The notes under the pieces are model-generated. The model was not told the origin of the DNA. It did no database searches and saw only the letters and a program-made list of their open reading frames with translations. The translations under genes and the position numbers were made by a program. Below are positions 33,257-42,492 of a stretch of 64,000 nucleotides of DNA, piece after piece; the stretch's first letter is position 1, and each line of letters starts with the position of its first letter. Source of the stretch: CBDBJK01 sp965206395 (GTDB lineage Bacteria; Chloroflexota; Dehalococcoidia; Lucifugimonadales; CATOSD01). The DNA is taken from assembly GCA_965206395.1 (NCBI GenBank), contig CBDBJK010000038.1, positions 248,001 to 312,000 of the forward strand. The letters are read 5' to 3'.

Positions 33257-34522
33257 ATGAGCTGCTATGGCCTTCACAGGAGCGAGGCAGATCAGATCTT
33301 CGAGCTATTGAACATGGCCATTACTTTTGAGGAAGAGTGGCAACAAATGGAGGAGTCTTTTCTCACTTTGGATCCCAGTGGCTTAGGTCAGGTCGGTTTC
33401 TACACGGCAAACCGAAAAGGAGATACTACTCTGGACGGCACGTATGCGATCAATAGAGTCGTACATGATCTAGATAGCGCCGGTCGACTGCAAGTACTTA
33501 TGGGGAAATACGGGTTTCACATGATAAAAGGCGATCTGTTTGGCGCTGAATCGGTGGCCGAGGAGGTTGTTGCCCTTGCGACAGCGATGGGCGATCTGAC
33601 GGCACTTCTCGATTCTTGTGCGTCGCTGGGCATGGTGCTCTTCCATGTGGGCAAACTGGCAAAGACTCGCCTGTACCTGGAGAAAGGTATGGATATCTAC
33701 GAACGAAACACTGAGGGCCTTAACAATTCTATGGTTCTCATCTCAAGGCCGGAGATACTGTGCCTTGCCCATCTGAGTCACACTCTTTGGTTTTTAGGTT
33801 ATCCTGAGCAGGGGATGCATAAAACCAGAGAAGCTTTGCGTCTGGCTCGGCAAACGGACATTTCCAATATAGGCTGCGGACTCTTTTACGCTTCCGCATT
33901 TCACCAACTATTGAGGGACACTCAGTCTACTATCGAGTACGCTCAATCGGCTATGTCACTCACATCGCAAATCGGCGACACTCACTGGATTGAAAAATCA
34001 CGCATCATGATGGGATGGGCAATGTCCCAGCAAGGAGAGACAGAAGCTGGTATCAACGCTATCCTTCAGGGACTCGAAGGTCTCAGCGAAAATCCACTAG
34101 ACGCAGGGCTTGCTCACTCCCGTTATTTGACGATGCTGGCAGAAGCCTACATAGCGGCAGACCAGATTGATAAAGCTGTCGAGTCTGTGGGCCGGGCGTG
34201 GCCGAGACTTGAAGCCAACGGTGAATTCCTGTGGGAGCCTGATCTGTGTATGGTGGAGGGAGAGATTCTCAGAGCAACTGGGGATCAAGAAGGTGCCACG
34301 CAGAAATTTCAAAGGGCACTTCTTGTTGCTCGTAATCAGGGAGCCAGGATTATGGAGCTTAGGGCCGTAACAAGGCTGGCGGGTCAGTTAAATTGGAGTG
34401 GCCAGCGAGAGCAAGCCAGGATTTCTTTGACGGAAGCGTACAACTGGTTCACCGAAGGGTACGACACTAATGACTTGAAAGATGCCAGGTCTCTACTCAA
34501 ATCTTTGGACAATAGGAATTAG
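33257..34522 (+). CDS. TPR-repeat protein (C-terminal part of XRE-TPR regulator)
   Basis: 421 residues made of about ten helical hairpins of TPR type (for example SCASLGMVLFHVGKLAKTRL, AHLSHTLWFLGYPEQGMHK, YLTMLAEAYIAADQIDKAV and GEILRATGDQEGATQKFQRAL). It is in the same frame as the preceding helix-turn-helix segment, separated by one TGA and three codons, and has no good ribosome binding site of its own. Such proteins act as peptide- or ligand-sensing regulators. It is one of the few rightward genes inside the accessory block and faces away from the J-domain operon. Confidence 0.65.
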   Translation: MSCYGLHRSEADQIFELLNMAITFEEEWQQMEESFLTLDPSGLGQVGFYTANRKGDTTLDGTYAINRVVHDLDSAGRLQVLMGKYGFHMIKGDLFGAESVAEEVVALATAMGDLTALLDSCASLGMVLFHVGKLAKTRLYLEKGMDIYERNTEGLNNSMVLISRPEILCLAHLSHTLWFLGYPEQGMHKTREALRLARQTDISNIGCGLFYASAFHQLLRDTQSTIEYAQSAMSLTSQIGDTHWIEKSRIMMGWAMSQQGETEAGINAILQGLEGLSENPLDAGLAHSRYLTMLAEAYIAADQIDKAVESVGRAWPRLEANGEFLWEPDLCMVEGEILRATGDQEGATQKFQRALLVARNQGARIMELRAVTRLAGQLNWSGQREQARISLTEAYNWFTEGYDTNDLKDARSLLKSLDNRN

Positions 34523-35068
34523 GACCTTGGCACGAATCCGCTGATAATTTTCAAAGTCATATTCAAATCCTTTGAGGTAATCGGGTACCAGGACGCCAAG
34601 GTTTTCAACGTTTCGACATTATTCGCGATCGCGAACTACTTGGTACTAGGCCTGGGTGAACCAGACGCCAAGGCGCTTGTTGACAAGATCAAGCAAATTG
34701 GCCGATTCAAGGCGATATATTTCAGTAATTTCAGTAAAGGGAAGAGAAACCTCTCTAGTTGCTTTGCTGCAGCAACATGAGGCGACTCGGATGAATACCA
34801 CCGTCAATTGGACTCAACGTGAAAATGTGCAAGACCTAAGAAAACGGTTTTAGCCGAAATCGCCCTTACGAGTGCGTCCCCAGGTAGCTGGAGTGAAGCG
34901 GGCTGGTACGAACGCAATCTTTGGAGGTAGATCCCCCAAAATGCGGTTCGCACTGACTGCAGTTCAATAGCACGTGAAGGACAATCGAAAGCTTCCTGGC
35001 CAGTTGAACTAGCTCCGTTGGCTAGATAGACGCAGTGCGCTTTTGCAAAGCAATGTAGGGAGGCCCTT
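34523..35068. other. Intergenic stretch with a coding-like remnant
   Basis: Directly after the TPR stop, the same frame stays open to about 34780 and reads with coding character (FKSFEVIGYQDAKVFNVSTL, GEPDAKALVDKIKQ). It has no start codon, so it looks like the tail of a lost gene. The remainder to the GTG at 35069 shows no gene, tRNA or clear repeat. Confidence 0.4.
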
Positions 35069-35666
35069 GTGAACCATACATTTGAGCAGTTCTTTAGGAG
35101 CGACAAATCTGCCAGAGATAAGTACCTTTCCAGGCTATTCGGAATATTCAACGAAAATGTCGTGAAGTACTGGTGATTTGCCAGGCTCAGCTTATACCAA
35201 TTTAGGTCGCCCTACATTGACAGCACCTAGTCAAAAACGGGGCACAACATTGGACTTCACGCTTGTGGATCAAAGGAAGGGTAAGAAGTTCATTGCAGAA
35301 ATGAAGTGCTGGCTTGAATACGAGGGCTACAAGTATCTCAGGTTGACAAGCGCCAAACAGCTCGAAGGACTCAAGAACACGGCTTTTTTGCGTTTCCTTG
35401 AAATGGCAGTTTCGCCCAACACCTACGGAGTTTCAGTCGCGGGGAAACCAACACGCGTCGATGGCACCATACTTATCTGGGGATCAGCGAGCGAGGATGG
35501 TAGGAATAACGTAATGGAGAAGTACGGAATTGCCGCTGTGCTTACCGTGGAGGAAATGCTCAAAGATCTTAAGGGGCTATCTACGAAGGTTTGGATTGAA
35601 TTCATAGAGGAGCTAAGGGAATGGAGTAATGGGCTATTCGATTTCCTTACACAGAATCCTCGGTAA
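35069..35666 (+). pseudogene. PD-(D/E)XK restriction-endonuclease-like protein, frameshifted
   Basis: A GTG at 35069 with AGGGAGG upstream starts MNHTFEQFFRSDKSARDKYLSR and reaches a TGA at 35174. The continuation, YTNLGRPTL, then TTLDFTL and FIAEMKCWLEYEGYKYL, is in another frame to 35666. Removing one G from the GG at 35172-35173 would join the two into a protein of about 198 residues. The D...ExK triad (LDFTL, AEMK) is the nuclease core. Similar stand-alone proteins are annotated as restriction endonucleases without a partner methylase, and none is seen here. It is either a dead gene or an indel artefact. Confidence 0.6.
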
Positions 35667-35725
35667 TACTAGGACCATTGATATTAAATCCAGCAGAACT
35701 GCACACCACATTGACCTGTTCCTGC

Positions 35726-37012
35726 CTAAAAAAGCCGTGTTTGTCCCTCTACCTCAACCCAGGTATTGCACTCTCCCTTGACGGCATACCGGGCTCTTGA
35801 TGCTTCGATCACAGATTTCCCTGTTCCTTGAGGTTGCTTCTCCCAGAATGGTTCCACCGCTTTCGCAGAGAATGGCCTGGATGTTCTCCCATCAATAGCC
35901 AACTTCAGAAAAAGGTGGTGTTTGGCCTGCTCCAAGACATCTCGCCGCTTGAATTCAGGATAGAAGTGCTTCTCAAAAAATTCAGCGTCCTCAGACCCCA
36001 AAGGAAATACCAGCACCGTCCCAACGTTGCCAAAGACTGCGAATCTCAGCTTCTCATCCAGTTGTGCGATGTACTGATGCGAAACCGTCAGGCAAAGCCT
36101 GTACTTGCGAGCCTCTGATAGAATTCCAGAAAAGGCGTCGCCCGAAACGAAGCTTGAGAACTCGTCCACGTAGAGGTAGAAGTCTCGCCTGTCGTTCTCC
36201 GCCACATCGATCCTGCTCATGGCGGCGAGCTGAAGCTTGGCCACGACGAGCGCCCCTAAAAATGCAGAGTTATCCTCGCCGATCCTTCCTTGAGAGACAT
36301 TGACCAACAGAATCTTCCCGTCGTCCATCACCTCCCTGAAGTCGATTGTGCTATTGGCATGGCCCACGATGTTCCTTACCAACGGAGTTGAAAGAAAGGC
36401 CCCAAGCTTATTGAGAATTGGTGCCAGTGACTCGCCTTTGCCCTGGTAGACGTACTTCGAAAACTCGTGCTCCCAAAATGACCGAACAATAGGGTCACAG
36501 ACGATAGCGGCCACCTTCTTGCGGTATCTCCAATCGGTAAGCATCCTATAGACATCGATCAGCGTCGCTCCATCTGGATTTTCGAGCAGCGCAAGCAAGG
36601 TGTTTCTGAGGATGTGCTCCTGTCGATGCTGCCAGTGATCGTTGAAGAGCTTTCTGAAAACCGATATGGCGCTTGAGACAAACAGATGCCTGCGGTCTGG
36701 CGATTTGTCTTCCAGCATATTCATAGGGATGGGATATTCGGTATCGGCTGGATTGAAGTAGATTACGTCGTTAACCCTGTGAAGCGGAATGTAGTCCAGG
36801 AGCTCTTGTACGGCATCTCCGTGAGGATCGATGAAGCAGACTCCCTCGCCGGCGTAGATGTCGTTCAGGATCATGTTCTGTAGCAGAGAAGTCTTTCCCA
36901 TGCCGGTACGGCCGATGATGTACATGTGAAGCCGTCGGTCCTCTCGCCTGATGCCGAAGAGGCGGTTCTCGTTGCGAAAATTGGTTCTGGCGAAGAAGTT
37001 GATGATTGACAT
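35726..37012 (-). CDS. VirD4/TraD-like ATPase (second paralogue)
   Basis: About 428 residues from the ATG at 37012; the frame is open to 37177. Walker A is GRTGMGKT (34-41) and Walker B YLYVDEF (279-285), with the coupling-protein-like SHQYIAQLDEKLR afterwards. It shares blocks with the ATPase at 24665-27394 (VLRNTL/ILRNTL, KLGAFLSTPLVRNIVG versus RLSAFLDRPSIKNIVG, LQLAAMSR versus LQLSAMSR), so the two arose by duplication. This one lacks the large C-terminal DNA-binding extension. A GC-rich hairpin lies just upstream of its ATG. A hexameric DNA motor or coupling protein is the best reading. Confidence 0.8.
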   Translation of the reverse strand: MSIINFFARTNFRNENRLFGIRREDRRLHMYIIGRTGMGKTSLLQNMILNDIYAGEGVCFIDPHGDAVQELLDYIPLHRVNDVIYFNPADTEYPIPMNMLEDKSPDRRHLFVSSAISVFRKLFNDHWQHRQEHILRNTLLALLENPDGATLIDVYRMLTDWRYRKKVAAIVCDPIVRSFWEHEFSKYVYQGKGESLAPILNKLGAFLSTPLVRNIVGHANSTIDFREVMDDGKILLVNVSQGRIGEDNSAFLGALVVAKLQLAAMSRIDVAENDRRDFYLYVDEFSSFVSGDAFSGILSEARKYRLCLTVSHQYIAQLDEKLRFAVFGNVGTVLVFPLGSEDAEFFEKHFYPEFKRRDVLEQAKHHLFLKLAIDGRTSRPFSAKAVEPFWEKQPQGTGKSVIEASRARYAVKGECNTWVEVEGQTRLF

Positions 37013-37028
37013 TTCGTAAGTATGAAAT

Positions 37029-37059
37029 AGGCCCCCGATCAGTATTCTGACGAGGGCCT
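37029..37059 (-). terminator. Hairpin upstream of the second ATPase
   Basis: AGGCCC(C)CG and its partner CG(A)GGGCCT enclose a loop near 37041-37051. On the leftward strand it is followed by ATTT. It lies between the zincin/VWA gene and the ATPase and may attenuate transcription or stabilise processed mRNA. The T run is short, so full termination is doubtful. Confidence 0.4.
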
Positions 37060-37182
37060 TTGTTAAGCCACCTCCTTTCGCGTTCTCTTCTCCCAAAGGC
37101 GTCGTTAGCCTGTGGCTTTCGTTAGGCGGAGGAAGATTCTTTCTGCCCCGCGCCAGGCAGATACACTGCCCCTCCAATAATC

Positions 37183-38714
37183 TTATGACCTTCTCACAGA
37201 CCTCAGAATAGCTCCCACCTTTTCGGGAAGCTCTTCTGCGGATTTGCAGGAGATGTAACGGTCTGGACCGAACTGTTCTCTCAAAAGATCAGCCTCCATC
37301 TCCTCCATGCCTATCCCAGACCAATAACGAGCACTCTGTCCCTGAGCCTCCTGCATTCCCGGGCCAGTAGCTCGTGGTCGTTGTCCATACCGTCGTGGAT
37401 AACGATGAGCAGCTTTACGTCCTCCTTTCTTGCTGCAAGCTCGTTACCATGCAGTGAAACGGCAAGTCCTGTGTCCTCCCAGCTGGTCTGAGCCGGTAGT
37501 ATCCCTGCGATCATGGCGAGGGCTTCCTCTCCGCTCTCGAGACTCGCGATTCTTATGTCGTGGGGCGCTATCGCAATCCCATGAGGAATTGAAAGCTCTT
37601 TTGCCGCGAGGTGCATTAGTATGGCGGTTTGCGCTGCGTGCTCTATTCGCCCACGATAGCTCATTGAAGTCGAGTGGTCGATTATCAGACGGAACGCAAT
37701 CGTGGGCGGCGCGGGCCTCCCTTCTTCTTCCCACAGAAACGGTCTCTCCGGCTCCCTGAGGTGCTGTCTCACCGAAAGCCTTCCACCGCGCCCTGAAGGC
37801 TCAGAGGCAGACCCAATGTCCTCGGATGAGAGTTCCTCGATAAGCCTTCTAACGAGTGGCCTTACCTTTTCCAGCAACTCTGTATATGGCTTGGGGCCGA
37901 TTACGTGCTCGTAATTACCCAGGCTGTGGGCCTTGGGCACCGGCTCGCCGTCGAAGGGTTCGCTGTCCCGCTCATCTCCAGGCATCGGTCCGCCTAGGGT
38001 GGGCGCTGAGTGCTCGGCTCTGTCTCCGGACTTCCTTTCACCTTCGACAATTTCCAGATGACTCAGGAAGGCCTTCAACCATTCCGGTATGTCTGCTTCA
38101 TCGATGCCAAGTATCTTCAGTATCTCTTCGGCGTTGGCGTCACAGGCGGCGGAGCTATCGGCGCTCCAGGCTCCCCACACCAGTGGCGCAACCTCATTCC
38201 ACAGACGTTTGTTGGTCGATGATAGCTCACCCCTTACCGGCAAACCGCATCTTTCCGAAAACCTCGTTTGCAGTATGTAGCTGAGCACCTCCGACGGATC
38301 TTCGCTTTCTGGGTCCAGAGGTCTTGCCTCCCTCAGCAGCTCCTCGGAAAGGTCCCTGAGAAGATGTCTGACCCCGGCGAACTCCTGCTCCATCAGCTTT
38401 TCGATCCTCTCGTCCTCCAGGAGATTACTCACCATGTGAATGTGGGATGGAAGCTTGGTCGGTGTTGTAAAGCGCCTGTGGCCCGCTTCATGGCAGAGTA
38501 CCGCCTTCGTGAGAAGGTACTGTGTTTCGGGCGTCACTTCGAATAGCGTCGGATTCACCATGATGAGCCTCCTGGAAAAGTTCGTGTAACCCGACGGACA
38601 TTTCGCGGGATCAGGCTCAAGCTCCATCGTGTATGGAGATACTCCCTGTACCGCACTTCCAAAGGCAAAGAGCCTGTTTCTTATGTTTCTCCACTCGTAC
38701 CACGGTAGTGTCAT
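37183..38714 (-). CDS. Zincin-like/VWA domain protein (MoxR partner), 3' end frameshifted
   Basis: The frame from ATG 38714 (GGAGG before it) ends at a TAG at 37311. A protein that continues smoothly (GIGMEEMEADLLREQFGP, then CKSAEELPEKVGAILR) lies in another frame down to 37183. One missing G in the GGG at 37314-37316 explains this. The N-terminal domain has HEAGH (75-79) and NLLEDERIE, a minimal zincin or CobT-like fold. The C-terminal VWA domain has the metal-site motif DHSTS (346-350) and a late HDGMDND. VWA proteins of this kind work with MoxR-family AAA+ ATPases, here encoded immediately upstream, to insert metals or remodel target complexes. Confidence 0.7.
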
Positions 38715-38740
38715 TTCTAATATTTCCTCCTAATAAGATT

Positions 38741-38762
38741 GGGCCGTCCATGGGGACGGCCC
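38741..38762 (-). terminator. Hairpin between the MoxR-type and zincin/VWA genes
   Basis: GGGCCGTCC and GGACGGCCC form a perfect nine-base-pair stem with a four-base loop, located in the 84-base gap between the two genes and just ahead of the VWA ribosome binding site. It may set the ratio of the two products. No U-tract follows on the leftward strand. Confidence 0.45.
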
Positions 38763-38798
38763 TTAAAGGTTTTGATAAAGAACTATTCGATTTTTGTT

Positions 38799-40319
38799 TC
38801 ACCCCGGCGCATGGGCCTCGATGAGGCTGAGGAGCCGTGATGCGGCGTCCTCTCTGATATAGCCGTCGGAGTCAACTCCAGCCACTGAATGCAGCCAGGT
38901 AGTAGAAGCAGCATCCTGTAGGCGATCGAGCATCGGGCCGGTCCGCACCTGAAACTTCCTTGACCAGGCGAATAACCCTCTGGGCGTAAGCTCACCTGAA
39001 ATCTCCCGCGTTTTCCTGAGGCTGCGAGTCTCGTTGGCCACCTTGACCATCACCTGAGCTACTGATCTTTCTATTGCCGTCTCTGTGGTCAGAAGCTCCT
39101 CTTCATCGTTGGGTGCCAGATATCTGAACTCCAGCACACAAGAGAAGCGATCCAGCAGCGCCCGGTCGAAGACGTTAACGGCGTAACCCTGTCCTAGGTT
39201 CACCGCCATAACAACCTGAAAGCCCTCTCCGGCCAGCACCTCCTCTGAGCCATGCTCGGTAAGAACGACAGCGCCTCGGGATAGCACACCCAGAAGCACA
39301 TTCAGCGTCCTGGTGGGCATGCGATTGGCCTCGTCTATGAATAGAAAACCTCCATCTCGCATTGCGCTCACAAGCACGCCATCGTACCAGGCAAACCCAA
39401 CGCCTCCGTCAGGGATGTAACCCCCCAGCAGGTCGAACTCCCTCAAGGACTCGTGACCCTCGATTATGAACAGGGAGCGATCGCCTGCCATGAACTCGAA
39501 GGCCTCCGTCGCACACAGGGACTTCCCCGTGGCAGTAGGGCCTACCAGAAGGCAGTTCATGCCCAGCTTCAGACTTTCGACAAGCTCACCCAGCTGAGGA
39601 CCCTTGAACCTTGATCCTGTAGTTGCTGGCGAAGCCCTGAAAGGAACTACCGATCCCTCGGCCTCGTTTCGTATCTTCCGGAGTACTTCGATATCCGTAG
39701 AGGCTGAGGTATCCACCTCCCGAAGCACTGGCATGTGGGTTGGCGCTCCAGTCGCATCTCTGACAGCGATCCCGTTCAGGTAATCGGTAGTATCGATGGG
39801 ATCACCCTCCCTGTAACTGGCCCAGTAATAAAGCTCGTCAGAGAGGTGCATGAGAAGTTCGTCGTAGCGTCTGTCCGGCTCTCGCATCCGGTTCTTGTAC
39901 TCCAGCAGCTCCTCCAGCGCGTCCAGCAGGTCCTTCGCCTCGATGGGCCAGGAGAGCGCCTGTGCCAGAAACAGTAGTCCCAAGTGGTATGTAACCTTGC
40001 CTCTGGTGACGAATGCATCGTTCCCAAGGTAAAGGCACTGATGAACGAAGGAGCTGTTCGATTGAGATTTAGAGACAACGGCGACATTGCCACCGCCCTC
40101 AATGGAGACGACCTCCTTGATCTCGATCACATCACCTCGAAGGGCCACCACGCAGGCCTTGCACAGCATGGCCGATAGGTATCCCACAGTCCTGGGATTT
40201 CTGCGTCCAGGAAGAGTAATCTCCTGGCCACCTCGAAGGCTGGGCCAGATGTCCACCTCCCGCTTTCTAGCAAAGAGGAGCTGCTTTATCGTGCGTTCTC
40301 CCCTAGATGCCGTCGTCAC
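38799..40319 (-). CDS. MoxR/dynein-type AAA+ ATPase
   Basis: 506 residues, GTG start with AGGAGGT five bases before it. An unfamiliar N-terminal region (1-230) precedes an AAA_5/MoxR module: Walker A GPTATGKS (260-267), FIIEGHESLREFDLLGGY, Walker B FLFIDEA (325-331), RMPTRTLNVLLGVLSRG, and the arginine-finger region DRALLDRFSCVLEF. MoxR ATPases act with VWA-domain partners (CbbQ/CbbO, NorQ/NorD, RavA/ViaA) to activate or assemble protein complexes. Its partner gene is directly downstream and the Cas4-like nuclease directly upstream, which makes a compact three-gene module. Confidence 0.85.
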   Translation of the reverse strand: MTTASRGERTIKQLLFARKREVDIWPSLRGGQEITLPGRRNPRTVGYLSAMLCKACVVALRGDVIEIKEVVSIEGGGNVAVVSKSQSNSSFVHQCLYLGNDAFVTRGKVTYHLGLLFLAQALSWPIEAKDLLDALEELLEYKNRMREPDRRYDELLMHLSDELYYWASYREGDPIDTTDYLNGIAVRDATGAPTHMPVLREVDTSASTDIEVLRKIRNEAEGSVVPFRASPATTGSRFKGPQLGELVESLKLGMNCLLVGPTATGKSLCATEAFEFMAGDRSLFIIEGHESLREFDLLGGYIPDGGVGFAWYDGVLVSAMRDGGFLFIDEANRMPTRTLNVLLGVLSRGAVVLTEHGSEEVLAGEGFQVVMAVNLGQGYAVNVFDRALLDRFSCVLEFRYLAPNDEEELLTTETAIERSVAQVMVKVANETRSLRKTREISGELTPRGLFAWSRKFQVRTGPMLDRLQDAASTTWLHSVAGVDSDGYIREDAASRLLSLIEAHAPG

Positions 40320-40352
40320 GGGGACCTCCTGTGATAGCGGACTCGATTCTCA

Positions 40353-41162
40353 TCACTCCTTCTTCTTAGCATTTCTCTTCGCATAGCTTCTCCTGATCGC
40401 ACTTTTTCTGGAATCCGGTCGGGTCTCCTTTCGGTTTCTTACAGGCGGTCCATCCTCTCCCCAACAATCCGGGTGGTAGCTGAACTCACAATAGCCCCAG
40501 CATTGCCAGAGGCCCTCCTTCCCAACTTGATCGGGCAGCCTTCCTCCGGCAAGTCCAGCCTTTAATATCTTGGCCCGAGGCAGTATGAACTCCTCGACCT
40601 CTTTCAGGCTCATTACCGGCGCTCTAAGACGGACAGTCTGCTTCATGTCCATGTATGCAATTTCAAGCTGCTCGATCTTGTAGTGCTCCCACACCAGCCA
40701 GCGATAGACGTTCACCTGTAGGACGTGGTGAGGATAAGGCCCTTTCCTGGGCGTCATCGCCGTCGTCTTGTAGTCCACCAAAAGCTTTCTATCCGGGTAG
40801 ATGACATCAGGAGTTCCGACAATGGGAATGCCCTCGATCTCTCGGGCGAACTGGCGTTCCGCCACGGCGTCATCTGATTGGGCAAGCTCAACGATTGCGT
40901 GGGCGAGCTGGCCTCGAAATGTCCAGTAGGTCTGCTCGGGCCGTACGTAGACGTCGTGACGAGTGTCCAGCACCACCTTTCTCAGGCAGTTCAGCAGGCT
41001 GGTGACGTGGATGCCGTCTCGCTCTTTACTCAGGTTCGCTGCCATGCCCTTCAGAATAGGGTATGTGAACTGGCAGGGCTGTCTGTGGGTCTTTGCATCT
41101 GCAAGGCAGAAGTCGAAGTCCACCTTGCCCTTGTAGGGGCAGTCAAAACCGACTACTGGCAT
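40353..41162 (-). CDS. Cas4/RecB-like Fe-S PD-(D/E)XK nuclease
   Basis: 269 residues. The nuclease core is H88 (GQLAHAIVE), D119 (VGTPDVIY), D130-Y-K132 (LLVDYKTTA) and the QxxxY-type motif LQVNVYRW (148-155). Four cysteines, C59 (LLNCLRK) and C221, C225 and C233 (CWGYCEFSYHPDC), are placed as the 4Fe-4S ligands of Cas4 and AddB. GGAGAGAG precedes the ATG. No CRISPR array or other cas gene is visible, so this is a stand-alone Cas4-like nuclease of a mobile-element system. It stands 33 bases ahead of the MoxR-type ATPase. Expected activity: single-strand DNA exonuclease or endonuclease. Confidence 0.8.
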   Translation of the reverse strand: MPVVGFDCPYKGKVDFDFCLADAKTHRQPCQFTYPILKGMAANLSKERDGIHVTSLLNCLRKVVLDTRHDVYVRPEQTYWTFRGQLAHAIVELAQSDDAVAERQFAREIEGIPIVGTPDVIYPDRKLLVDYKTTAMTPRKGPYPHHVLQVNVYRWLVWEHYKIEQLEIAYMDMKQTVRLRAPVMSLKEVEEFILPRAKILKAGLAGGRLPDQVGKEGLWQCWGYCEFSYHPDCWGEDGPPVRNRKETRPDSRKSAIRRSYAKRNAKKKE

Positions 41163-41255
41163 GTCTCTCTCCTTTTTGGAAAATGAATCGGGAGGAGCGC
41201 CGAAGCCTGTGGCTCGACGTCCTCCCGGATTGCTCGATTCTGGGATGCAGCTCTA

Positions 41256-42492
41256 GTGGTTCAACGTTTTTGTATTGATGGGTAGAGTGACTTTAGCTTG
41301 ATGCGCGCATCCTCGGTAGTGAAGCGCCAATCCACTCGTATCACATCCCGGTTGCGTTGATTCTGCCAAGCATTGACCTCGCCGCGCAGGATGTCTTGAT
41401 TGGCAATCCGTCGGTCCAGGCACTGTCGAGCCAGCACACCGATCTCTATCTCCGCCATATTCAACCAACTCCCGTGTTTGGGAGTGTAGTGTATCTCCAG
41501 TCGCTCAGCTATACGCCTCGCCTCAGCAGGCTCGAATGTCTCGTATAGCGAGGACAGCTTGTGAGTGTTGAGATTGTCCATTACCAACACGATCCGGTCT
41601 CTGTCAGGGTAGTCCTCGTCGACCAGTTTCTTTATCACATGCGCCCAGTCCACCTTCGTGCGACGCTCTCTGACCTCGACTCGGCGCCATCCGTCCAACG
41701 GTGCAAACAGCATGAACAGGCTGCTCACTCCATTGCGCTCGTATTCGTAGTCGTATGCCGCCGATAAGCCGGGCGCTGCGGGACGCGGCACTCGCGTCTC
41801 CTTGACTTGCTGTTTGCTCGTCTCATCCATGCACACCAGAACCTCATTCCCATCGTACGGACGTTGGTAGACCTCCAGTACGTCTTCCATCGCGCACACA
41901 AACTCCGCGCTCTGACCGGGCGGGATGCACCAACTCTGCTTCAGCCACGGCTTCAGTTCGTTTTTTTTTAAGCGCCTGGCGAACCGTCTCGGTGCTAATG
42001 GTCCCGACTATCTCACACTCGACCAACTGGTCAGCCAACAGCTTCAGGGTCCAACTGGCACGCCCCTCCGGCGGTTCCCCGCAGGCCATCGCTATCAACC
42101 GTGCTTCACCTTCGCCGTCCAGTCTCTTTTGACGCCGACGCAGTTGCTTTTTGCGATTCAGCGCAGACTCAACCCCCTCCTCCACACAGCGCTTGCGTAT
42201 TCGCTCGACCGTTGACTGTCCCACACCGAGCGCGCTGGTGATGTCCGCGTCCTTCATTCCCCCGTCCGAGCGTGACTCATCGCTCATCAGCAGAATGCGC
42301 GCATGGGTCTGTTTGTACGCCGCAGCCCGACCGCGTGAGACCAAGGCGTTGAGTTCCTGTTGTTCGTCGGTAGTCAGTCTGATACGGTACTTCTTGGTAG
42401 ACATCATGGTTCCTCCTCGGTTCAACGTTACGATTGAACCCCCAAGAGGAACAATGACTATCATGGTATTCATTTCAATGATGTTGGACCAC
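41256..42492 (-). mobile_element. IS630 family element, copy 2
   Basis: 1237 bp, in the opposite orientation to copy 1 and flanked by TA (41254-41255, 42493-42494) inside CTAG. It is 12 bases shorter than the others because one of two tandem 12-base units (ATGGAAGACGTG-type, encoding MEDV) is missing. It inserted into the TAG stop codon of the small zinc-finger gene; the element starts with G, so the stop is regenerated. Confidence 0.92.
41261..42407 (-). CDS. IS630 family transposase, copy 2
   Basis: Same two-frame arrangement as copy 1: an N-terminal helix-turn-helix half from ATG 42407 and a DDE half ending at 41261, joined at a nine-A tract (T run at 41961-41969 on the given strand). It differs from copy 1 by one Ala-to-Thr change (YETFEPAE), the deleted MEDV repeat unit and one late substitution in the first frame. 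Confidence 0.87.

Noticed and set aside
34804..35151. Leftward 115-codon reading frame
   Set aside because: It lies opposite the start of the restriction-like gene, has no ribosome binding site and no recognisable composition.
40353..41162. CRISPR adaptation module suggested by the Cas4-like protein
   Set aside because: There is no cas1, cas2 or repeat-spacer array anywhere in the window.
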